Source: Acetothermia bacterium UBA7521
GTDB lineage: Bacteria > Bipolaricaulota > Bipolaricaulia > Bipolaricaulales > Bipolaricaulaceae
Assembly (NCBI GenBank): GCA_002479455.1
Contig: DLNB01000055.1
Location: 1 to 27,865 of the forward strand
Reading direction: 5' to 3'
Length of the DNA stretch: 27,865 bases
Numbering within the stretch: the stretch's first letter is position 1; each line of letters starts with the position of its first letter. Shown one piece after another: positions 7,211 through 14,174 of the stretch. Made by a program: the position numbers and the translations under genes. The notes under the pieces are model-generated. The model did not search any database. It saw only the letters and a program-made list of their open reading frames with translations, and was not told the DNA's origin.

Positions 7211-9040
7211 CTAGAACGAAATCTTGCAGCCCAGGTCAAGCCATTCGAGGGGTTTGGCCTTGACGAAGTTCCACTGCCCCCTTGTGAACGCTGTGACGTT
7301 GGGGGACACGGGCACATCGAGCTTGAGCCGGATCCGCTGCAGGCCAAACAGGATCCCTTTCGTCCCGAACCACAGCTCCGCGCTCCACGAGACCGTGCCC
7401 CCGCAGCAACCCGGCCCGGTAGAGGTGATCCCCGCGTACTCGAACTCGTGCGCGTAAAACGTGACGTCGGTCATGCTTTCCACTGCGTCCGGGTCGAGCG
7501 CGGTCACGAGCCGCAGCTTTCCGCGGTCAACCGCGCAGGTGATCCCCCACCCGTACAGCGCGAGTCCAGAGAAGCCGTGGTCGGTCCAGATCACATCTCC
7601 GTACAACGTGATGCACCCCGAGACCCGTGGCCACCGCCCCGCAAGCGAAACGGTCTTGGTCTCGAGCGTTAACAAGACTCCAATCTCCGCAACCAGATCG
7701 CAGCACGCAAGAGAGACGGATCTCATCTCAAGAGCGAGGCGTTCGGGGCCGCGACACGCGGAAAAAGTGACACTGGCATCGAGGACCAGGCCGCAGCAGA
7801 ACGCCGGGAGGCCTGTAGCCACAGCCGTGACCCGGCCCAGTCCGAAGCCGGTGCAACAGTCCCACAAGTCCACAGTGATTGCGAACGGGTCCCAGCGGAG
7901 GTAGAGCCGTTGGTTGATGAACACCCCCGGAAGGAGGTTCGCGGTACAGCATGGCTCATCGCGAGTCGCGATGAGGTCAGGTGGCAGGATCACGGCCACA
8001 CCACCCGTTACCGTGACCTTCCCGTAGACACACACCTCTCTGCTGTACGAAGAACTGGCGGTAGGCCATCCCGGGTGGTTTGGCAAGATGACCTCCACCC
8101 TGTTCGCCACCGTCGCGCCGCCTCCGATGCGCACGCGGTAGTGGTCTTCATACCCGTGGTACTGGGCAGGCCCCGTGATGCTGACCACTGGACCTTGGAC
8201 CCAGACAGCCTCTTCACCCTGAAGATGGGCCTCGAACCAGCGCGTCACGTTCGCCGGACAGCTCAGAGCGGTGGGATACCCACAACACCCTCCAGAAGCG
8301 AGGTTCGATGGAGACGAGACAGCCACTTCCGCTACAGAATACCCTCCGTCTCGAGGCCCGCCGGAGGTCCACCGATACCCCTTGATCGTCCCCTGCACAC
8401 AGACCGTCTTTCCCACCCAGGATTCCCAGAACCTCGCACCGAACGCTTCCTCGAACTTGGGAAGGTTCGACGCCGAGATGTACACGTCGAACCGATCCGG
8501 ATCCAAAGAGGGTCGGCCGACGTAGAGCCTCAAGGGGCCGGTGTGTTCGTAGCCGACGACCGGCCCCTGCACATACAGCACGCGGCCGATGTGCCGCCAC
8601 GCTTCGTACCAGAAAACCGTGTTTGAGCACGGCCACGGGCCGAATTTGTCCCTATCAGAGGAGGTGTACTCGCCCAACGCCGACCAATGGTTCACGGTCA
8701 GTCGGATCAATCCCCCGTTGTGTTTCATCTCCGCGCTGATCCACGCTTTGCGGTACCGGACGTCCTGAGCGTGAAAGGAGACCCTCCCGCCTAGGTTGAA
8801 CTGGCCAAAGGTTCCCGACAGATAGAAACTCTGGTAGCGGAGACCATCGTGATAGAACGTAGATTCGCTCTCGACGCGGAGCCCAGCGATCGTCCCCTTG
8901 AGGGTGAGTTCGCTCTCCTGGATCCCGGCGGTTGGCAGAACCCGCAGTGTTGAGTTGAAGTTTCCGGAAACGTGGAGCTGAGCCCACCCGAGAGGGGCGA
9001 AGAACACGGCCAACGCCATCCAGATTCCCCATTGCACCAT
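7211..9040 (-). CDS. large Cys-rich secreted protein, barrel-like, with OB-like inserts
   Basis: A 609-residue protein that I do not recognise as a named family. It has a signal peptide (MVQWGIWMALAVFF..GWAQ) and a C-terminus ending in ISF, a terminal aromatic as in outer-membrane barrels. Residues about 20-150 and 370-609 are alternating beta-strand sequence. The middle, about 155-370, holds two related segments opening VLYVQGPVV and AVWVQGPVV and closing KTVCVQGTI and REVCVYGKV, resembling tandem OB-fold domains. The mature protein has about 20 cysteines including six Cys-Cys doublets, among them DCCTG, FCCG, ACCD and GPGCCGG. Its C-terminal half is a clear paralogue of the next upstream gene (stop at 9200). 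The start is the ATG at 9040 with GGAG upstream; a TTG nine codons earlier has no advantage. An outer-membrane or surface location is inferred. Confidence 0.75.
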   Translation of the reverse strand: MVQWGIWMALAVFFAPLGWAQLHVSGNFNSTLRVLPTAGIQESELTLKGTIAGLRVESESTFYHDGLRYQSFYLSGTFGQFNLGGRVSFHAQDVRYRKAWISAEMKHNGGLIRLTVNHWSALGEYTSSDRDKFGPWPCSNTVFWYEAWRHIGRVLYVQGPVVGYEHTGPLRLYVGRPSLDPDRFDVYISASNLPKFEEAFGARFWESWVGKTVCVQGTIKGYRWTSGGPRDGGYSVAEVAVSSPSNLASGGCCGYPTALSCPANVTRWFEAHLQGEEAVWVQGPVVSITGPAQYHGYEDHYRVRIGGGATVANRVEVILPNHPGWPTASSSYSREVCVYGKVTVTGGVAVILPPDLIATRDEPCCTANLLPGVFINQRLYLRWDPFAITVDLWDCCTGFGLGRVTAVATGLPAFCCGLVLDASVTFSACRGPERLALEMRSVSLACCDLVAEIGVLLTLETKTVSLAGRWPRVSGCITLYGDVIWTDHGFSGLALYGWGITCAVDRGKLRLVTALDPDAVESMTDVTFYAHEFEYAGITSTGPGCCGGTVSWSAELWFGTKGILFGLQRIRLKLDVPVSPNVTAFTRGQWNFVKAKPLEWLDLGCKISF

Positions 9041-9121
9041 GGCCTCTCCGTGGCGGGAGGAGGACAATGGCTGCTACCGCACAAGTTCATCGGGTACCCT
9101 GAAGCTCCACCGCCATAAAGT

Positions 9122-9127
9122 ATTATA
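9122..9127 (-). promoter_or_regulatory. candidate -10 box for the large Cys-rich gene
   Basis: Read on the minus strand this is a perfect TATAAT in an AT-rich patch (GTGTATAATACTTTAT) that stands out from the GC-rich surroundings, 82 bases before the start at 9040. No good TTGACA-like -35 lies 16-18 bases upstream, where the sequence is instead the GC-rich hairpin at 9142-9166. Confidence 0.4.
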
Positions 9128-9141
9128 CACCATAACTACGA

Positions 9142-9166
9142 ACCCGCCCCACATTGTGAGGCGGGT
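9142..9166 (-). terminator. stem-loop after the 408-residue Cys-rich gene
   Basis: ACCCGCC (9142-9148) and GGCGGGT (9160-9166) form a perfect 7-bp stem around an 11-base loop, 34 bases beyond the stop of the upstream paralogue. There is no U-run after it on the minus strand, so termination would be weak or factor-assisted. Its position between one paralogue's stop and the next one's -10 box suggests the two genes are separate units. Confidence 0.4.
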
Positions 9167-9199
9167 CTCTCTCCCTGAGCCCTTGGCAGAAGATTCTTA

Positions 9200-10426
9200 C
9201 TAGAACCGGAAAACCCAACCCACAGATAGAGTCGTCGGGTCACCGATCGCCGACACCCCGAACGAGAGGTACACCGTGAAGTTGGCAAGGAGCGGTGCCC
9301 CCAGCTTCGCGCTAAATCTGCTGAACCCGAACAGACTCCCCGAGGGCTGGAAGTAAAGCGCTATGTCCACCGTGTACACCCCACCACAACATCCAGGGCC
9401 GCAAAACCCTAGCTTAACGTACTCGAATTCGTCACCTAGAAACAGGTCGACGTTCCCCAGAATCTCTTCAACCTTATCCACGTCGAGCGCTGTCAGAAGC
9501 TCCACGTATGAACAGGAGCTGAAGTCACAACGGAGCTTGTAGCCGTAAATTGCCAAGCCCTCGATGACCATCATCACGTCATCCCACAACACATCACCGT
9601 AGAGCTCGAAGCAGACCTGTCCGCCACCATACCACTTCGGTTTTACGGAGAATGACTTGGTGTCCACCGTGTACGTGATCGAGGATTCGAGGAAGATCCC
9701 GCAACAGAGGGGGAGATCAAGCGTGAATTCCAGGTAGACGAATCCAAGCTTTGTGAAGTAGACCTCGATGTTATGGGTGATCCCGCAGCACAGGGACGCA
9801 CCGGAAACTGTAAGTGTCACATCCTTGAACGAAAGCCCTGTGCAGCAGTCGGCAAACCGAGCAACGAGGGTCGTCGGCGCGGCGGCCACAATGAGCGACA
9901 GGAGGGTATAGGTCTGTGTCTGAGGAGGGCAACACGGCCAGCGGTAGTCTTCGATGCTCTTCGAATCTGCAGGATCTTTGGTGTAAGGGTACGCCCAGTG
10001 GTTCAGTTTCACTCCGACCTCCACGCCCAGGAGACTGAGTTTTGTCAGAAACCACGCCGACTTGTAGGCCGGAGCCGTGAGTATCACGGGCTCTGTAGGC
10101 GGAGTACAACCCGGTGGATAGGTCACCGTTACCGTACTGGTATCTTGGGGATTGAATTCGATCCCCCCTGTCATGGAGAGCGGGCCGAACGTCCCCAGGA
10201 TCCCGAATGCCTGCACGGTAAGCCCCAGGGTGCCGAACGTGGAGGTGCTCGTGATCTGCCATCCCTCAGCCACAGTGTACGCCAGTGTTAGCACGCACGT
10301 TTCCAGGGTTACTCCAGGGGGAGAAGGAAGGATGAGAAGGCTGGCCTCCCAGCTTCCACTCAGTTGGGCTATGGAAGGCAAAGTCATCGCGAGCGTACAC
10401 ACCAGCGCAATCCCCAGACGTTTCAT
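9200..10426 (-). CDS. Cys-rich secreted barrel-like protein (paralogue of the adjacent gene)
   Basis: A 408-residue protein of unrecognised family. It has a signal peptide (MKRLGIALVCTLAMTLPSIAQ) and then almost continuous amphipathic beta-strand sequence ending VGWVFRF, with the terminal Phe typical of outer-membrane barrels. The mature part has about 16 cysteines, including five Cys-Cys doublets: WPCCPP, DCCTG, LCCGI, PLCCGI and GPGCCGG. These and patterns such as LYGDVLWDD, GLAIYGYKL and LLTALDVDKVE align with LYGDVIWTD, GLALYGWGI and LVTALDPDAVE of the neighbouring 609-residue protein. It lacks the OB-like insert of that neighbour. The start is the ATG at 10426, which has a perfect AAGGAGGT ribosome site; a longer reading from 10477 does not. 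Surface or outer-membrane location is inferred and function is unknown. Confidence 0.8.
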   Translation of the reverse strand: MKRLGIALVCTLAMTLPSIAQLSGSWEASLLILPSPPGVTLETCVLTLAYTVAEGWQITSTSTFGTLGLTVQAFGILGTFGPLSMTGGIEFNPQDTSTVTVTYPPGCTPPTEPVILTAPAYKSAWFLTKLSLLGVEVGVKLNHWAYPYTKDPADSKSIEDYRWPCCPPQTQTYTLLSLIVAAAPTTLVARFADCCTGLSFKDVTLTVSGASLCCGITHNIEVYFTKLGFVYLEFTLDLPLCCGIFLESSITYTVDTKSFSVKPKWYGGGQVCFELYGDVLWDDVMMVIEGLAIYGYKLRCDFSSCSYVELLTALDVDKVEEILGNVDLFLGDEFEYVKLGFCGPGCCGGVYTVDIALYFQPSGSLFGFSRFSAKLGAPLLANFTVYLSFGVSAIGDPTTLSVGWVFRF

Positions 10427-10531
10427 CGGCGGACCTCCTTCATATCTGTTGCCGATCCTGTGTATCCCCTCGCCCATCGCTGGCGGAGGTAGGAGGTCCG
10501 CGAGAGAGCGGAACCTGGTGTGTGATGGCCG
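10427..10531. other. 105-bp spacer upstream of the 408-residue Cys-rich gene
   Basis: No gene is seen. It holds the AAGGAGGT ribosome site of the minus-strand gene starting at 10426 and presumably its promoter, but only weak AT-rich -10-like patches (CAGATATG, GGATACA on the minus strand) are visible. Confidence 0.4.
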
Positions 10532-11275
10532 TTACGGTGCAGCGCCGTCCCGGTCTGCCATGTCCTCGCGGACCATCCCGAAGCGGCGAATGTAGTCCTT
10601 CACAGTCCCTCCAGATCACCTTCCGCGTACAGCTCGCGGACGTAGTAGATGCCCGGAGGTCCGTACGTAGATAGGAGGTCTGCTTCGGTACGACCTGAGG
10701 GGTGAGCCAGCGCGCCGATGCGCCGGAACGCGTCCACCATTGCCAGGTACACCCGGCCGTGCCACGAGACCACCGCTTCCTCATGCACCACTTCCCTCTT
10801 CTGCTCGATCCCGAGGAAGTAGCGGTGGACAGCGATGTGATCGCGGAGGACCTTGCACTCCCGAGCTCGGCGAACAGGATGCGCTGGCCTGGGAGGAAAT
10901 GATCAAGGTGGGTCTACAATAAGAACGCTGTGCGCTCGACTTTGACGAGAGTATCCGTGGGAGTGTCGACCGCCGAGATAGGCATCGAGGGCACGAACCC
11001 CATCACCTCGGCGTCCACCAACTGGGCCCGAATGCGTCGAGCGGCTGTCACCCGATGGTGACCATCCTCGACAAAACAGGCTCCCCCGATCTTGTGCAGC
11101 TGACTTGACCGGAGGAAGGATCTTGCCCATCTGCCACGCGGCCCTCCACGTTTGTGCCACCTTGAGGTACTCCAGGTAGTCGTAGGGGAGGTCCCCGCAA
11201 GGCAGGATTAGATCAAGCTTACCGAACCGTTTCCCGAGAGGCCTGCTCAAAGGCAAAGCTGACCTCATCGCTCAC
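10532..11275 (-). pseudogene. degraded ParB-like/DUF4032-type protein gene
   Basis: Consecutive pieces of one protein family appear in different minus-strand frames. After a GTG start (VSDEVSFAFEQASRETVR, then TAA), a second frame gives YLEYLKVAQTW..GKILPPV. A third gives the ParB-like core QLHKIGGACFVEDGHHRVTA and RIRAQLVDAEV, then a TAG, then THLDHFLPGQRILFAELG. A return to the second frame gives ECKVLRDHIAVHRYFLG..SGRTEADL. A last piece, VKDYIRRFGMVREDMA, is in the first frame and ends at 10532. The FVEDGHHRV motif followed by HIAVHRYFLG and GRTEADL is the order of ParB-domain/DUF4032 proteins. At least three frame changes plus a stop in under 750 bases, beside intact genes, indicate real decay rather than one sequencing error. 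The GTG overlaps the stop of the AOR gene (GTGA), so it was once the last gene of that operon. Confidence 0.75.
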
Positions 11276-13122
11276 AACGAGGAGCCTTCTCCCTCCCCCA
11301 CAAGGTCCTCCAGCCCCAACGACCTCAACTTCGCTGCACCCAGGCCGTTCTTCGTCCATCCTCGTCGCCGGCGGTACGCCTCGGTCTCGGCCCGGAAAGC
11401 GTCTCGCTCGATCGCTCTCCCCGCCGATGCACCGCGGGGGAGTGGCTCGTGGAACCGCGCGGGGAGCCGGTCCTCCTCCGGCCCGTACCCAACACGGCCC
11501 GCATAGAGGCGCAGGAGGGCGAGGTTGCGCTCTCCCACAGCGAGCATGTCCTCCGGAGCGAGCTCGACTCCAGTAGCGTATGCCAGAAGCTCCCGGATGA
11601 GGGGATAGTTGTAGCGGGGGCCGACATCCCGCGTCACGAATGAGCACAGGACGAGCGAGTTCGCGAACGAGCGCAGGCCCTCATAGACCACCACAGCGTT
11701 TGCCTTCCCAGCCAGGGAGAACCGGTCCATCCGCTCCGTGATCCCCAGCTCCAGCGTGGGGGAATCGGTTTCGAGCATGGTATCGTGCATCCCCTCCATG
11801 TGGTTCGCTCCCCGTGGGCTTAACGCATAGGAGAGACCGAGACCGACCTTGCCCCGCGGCTCGTGCATCGGGACCTCGACCCCCTTCACCACCATCGCGA
11901 AGTCGGCTCCAACCTTCAGAGCCCACGGAGCAAGACCAGCGGCGAGCTCGTCTCCGAGGCCCTCCCGGCGGGCGATCCTCTCCACCCAGGTTACGATCGC
12001 CCCACCGTCTCCCCACGAAACGTGCTCCGTGACAAGCCCTTTCTCGGAGGCTTCCATGAGGGTGGCGATCGCGATCCCGACCGAGATCGTGTCCACGCCG
12101 TACGCGTTGCAGAGCTGGTTCGCGAGGGCAATCGCGGGGAGGTTGGAACAGAGGCATAGAGATCCGAGTGCGGCGAGGGTCTCGTACTCCGGGCCGCCGT
12201 ACAGGGGACGAACAGCTTGCCCTCCGAACTCGGTCTCCACAATGCGCTTGCAGCGCACCGGGCACCCAACGCAGGTCTCGCGGCCGACGAGGATCGTCTC
12301 CTTCATCCGCTCCCCGTCGATGTCCGCCGCGTGATCGAACACGCCGTCCTGGAAGTTCTTCGTGGGGAGGATCCCCATCTCGGAGAGCCACGTCAAGCCG
12401 CGGGCGGTGCCGTACTCCCCGAACCGCTGCATCCCCTCGTCCATGAGCTCCTTCGCAAACTGGGACCGCGCGCGGACGAACCCGGCTCGGTTGGCAAGCG
12501 GTTTCTCCTGATGGCCCTTCACCGCGACCGCCTTGAGGCGCTTGGCTCCCATCACCGCGCCGAGGCCGGGCCGGCCAGCGGCCCGGTTCACGTCATGGAT
12601 GATGCACGCCTGGGATACGAGCTTCTCCCCCGCCGGGCCGATTGCGGCCACCCTCACACCGGGGTGGCGGACCTTGAGGACCTCGTCCACGTCGCCTGTA
12701 AGCTTTCCCCACAGGTCGCCCGCGTCTCGGATCTCGGCCCGGCCATCGGCGACGAGGAGGTACACCGGATCTTGAGCCTGGCCGCGGACGATGATCCCGT
12801 CGTAGCCGGACCTCCCAAGTTCGTGACCGACGTAGCCGCCCACGTAGGAGTCAGCGATGGATCCCGTTTTGGGGGACACAGCCATCACGACGTGCCGGCC
12901 CGCGCCCGCGAGCCCTGTGCCCTGAAACGGACCGGTGGCCCAGACGAGGGCGTTCGTCGGCGCCAGGGCATCCGTGCCCGGGGGAACGAGATCGAGGAGG
13001 AGCCGCGCCGCGATCCCCCTCCCTCCGAGGTGGAGTTCGTACCATCGGGGGGGGATCTCCCGCTCCCGCACGGTCGCAGTTGAGAGGTCCACGTCCAGAT
13101 ACCGTCCGCACGTTCCGTTCAC
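11272..13122 (-). CDS. aldehyde:ferredoxin oxidoreductase family, tungstopterin enzyme
   Basis: A 616-residue cytoplasmic protein of AOR length and layout. The N-terminal domain carries GGRGIAARLL (33-42) and the pterin-binding region with VSPKTGSIADSYVGGYVG (82-99). The [4Fe-4S] ligands are Cys284, Cys287 and Cys291 (CVGCPVRC) with the fourth at Cys493 (LVLCSFV), matching the AOR C-x2-C-x3-C...C pattern. GPEYETLAALGS (310-321) is also characteristic. Such enzymes carry tungsten (sometimes molybdenum) bis-pterin and oxidise aldehydes to acids with ferredoxin as acceptor, or run in reverse; the specific aldehyde is unknown. The start is GTG with AGGAGG upstream, overlapping the rmuC stop by four bases. 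The product has no ferredoxin or maturation gene beside it; its partners uvrA and rmuC are DNA-repair genes. Confidence 0.93.
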   Translation of the reverse strand: MNGTCGRYLDVDLSTATVREREIPPRWYELHLGGRGIAARLLLDLVPPGTDALAPTNALVWATGPFQGTGLAGAGRHVVMAVSPKTGSIADSYVGGYVGHELGRSGYDGIIVRGQAQDPVYLLVADGRAEIRDAGDLWGKLTGDVDEVLKVRHPGVRVAAIGPAGEKLVSQACIIHDVNRAAGRPGLGAVMGAKRLKAVAVKGHQEKPLANRAGFVRARSQFAKELMDEGMQRFGEYGTARGLTWLSEMGILPTKNFQDGVFDHAADIDGERMKETILVGRETCVGCPVRCKRIVETEFGGQAVRPLYGGPEYETLAALGSLCLCSNLPAIALANQLCNAYGVDTISVGIAIATLMEASEKGLVTEHVSWGDGGAIVTWVERIARREGLGDELAAGLAPWALKVGADFAMVVKGVEVPMHEPRGKVGLGLSYALSPRGANHMEGMHDTMLETDSPTLELGITERMDRFSLAGKANAVVVYEGLRSFANSLVLCSFVTRDVGPRYNYPLIRELLAYATGVELAPEDMLAVGERNLALLRLYAGRVGYGPEEDRLPARFHEPLPRGASAGRAIERDAFRAETEAYRRRRGWTKNGLGAAKLRSLGLEDLVGEGEGSSL

Positions 13123-14174
13123 CCTGCCTCCTTTTCCTGCGCCAGCCTGCTCAGCCGTCGTTGCACGTCGCCGACGAGCTTCTCGACGTCCTCGTGCTTC
13201 CCCCGCGCGTTGCGCAGGTGGTTGCCGAGAATGTTCACCTCGCCATCGATCTTCGTCACAAGGTCCTCCACGGCCCGCAGCTCGCCGAACAGTTCCTGCA
13301 CGTTGCGCGACAACGCGAGCCCCCTCAGCCCCATCGCCACAGACCGGAGGTAGGAGTAGAACGAGTTCGGGGAGCAGGGAACGACCCGCTTCGCCATCGC
13401 GTAGCCGAGGAAATCGAGGTCGTCGCCCGGCATGAGGAGCTCGTGGTACACGCCCTCGGCAGGGATGTACATGAGGGCGAAGTCAGCCGTCCCCTCTTCG
13501 GGCCGGATGTACTTGGCAGCGATGGTATCCGCGTGCTTCTGGGCGTCTCGCACCAAGGCCCGCTTGTGCTTCTTTCGCTCCTCGTCCGTGGCCGCGGCCA
13601 CGAGGCGCTCGAACCCGGACAAGGGGAACTTCGCGTCCACGGGAACGACGATCCCCTCGAGGAAGATCGCCGCGTCCACCGCCTCGCCGGTGGCGAACCG
13701 GTGCTGCTCGCGGTACCGATCGCGGGGGAGCACCTCGGCGAGGAGGTCGCCGAGAAGCCACTCCCCCATCGCCCCCCGCGCCTTGGGAGCACGCAGGATC
13801 TCCTGGAGCGAGGCCAGATCCGCGGCGAGATCGGTGAGCCGGCGGCCGGTCTCGGCAAGGCCTCCCAGCCGCTCCCAAACGTCGGCTACCACCCCCTGGA
13901 CCGCGCTCAACCGCTCCCCGAGGGTCCCCTCCTGCTTCTGAAGGAGCTGGGCCGTGCTCGCGAGTTGATCGGACACCTGCGCGGAGAGGGTCCCCAGCTG
14001 GACCGTCACGAGCTGGGCCAGCTGGCTCACCTGGTCGGAGAGAAGCCGCGTGGTTTCCCGAAGCGCGGGGATACCCCAATCCAGATCTCCTCCCGAGCGC
14101 CGCCGAACAACGACCAGAGCCATGGCCATCACGGCCGCGGCGAGGAACCCGAGCGCGATCCAGACCCCGGTCAC
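13119..14174 (-). CDS. rmuC: RmuC-family DNA recombination protein
   Basis: A 351-residue protein with an N-terminal membrane anchor (about residues 4-24, IALGFLAAAVMAMALVVV), a coiled-coil region (about 38-115) and a C-terminal RmuC domain. Recognisable RmuC features are the GAMGEWLLGDLLAE segment, VPVDAKFPLSGFERL, YIRPEEGTADFALMYIPAEG and the region around SPNSFYSYLRSVAMG. RmuC proteins contain a nuclease-related fold and limit DNA inversions or rearrangements. It is shorter than the E. coli protein (475), mainly in the coiled coil. The true start is the GTG at 14174, which overlaps the uvrA stop (GTGA); the frame stays open further upstream but there is antisense to uvrA. Pairing with uvrA supports a DNA-repair role. 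Confidence 0.88.
   Translation of the reverse strand: MTGVWIALGFLAAAVMAMALVVVRRRSGGDLDWGIPALRETTRLLSDQVSQLAQLVTVQLGTLSAQVSDQLASTAQLLQKQEGTLGERLSAVQGVVADVWERLGGLAETGRRLTDLAADLASLQEILRAPKARGAMGEWLLGDLLAEVLPRDRYREQHRFATGEAVDAAIFLEGIVVPVDAKFPLSGFERLVAAATDEERKKHKRALVRDAQKHADTIAAKYIRPEEGTADFALMYIPAEGVYHELLMPGDDLDFLGYAMAKRVVPCSPNSFYSYLRSVAMGLRGLALSRNVQELFGELRAVEDLVTKIDGEVNILGNHLRNARGKHEDVEKLVGDVQRRLSRLAQEKEAG

Noticed and set aside
10440..10784. 114-codon minus-strand frame within the pseudogene area
   Set aside because: Its product shares no motif with any family, whereas other frames here show the ParB/DUF4032-like pieces.
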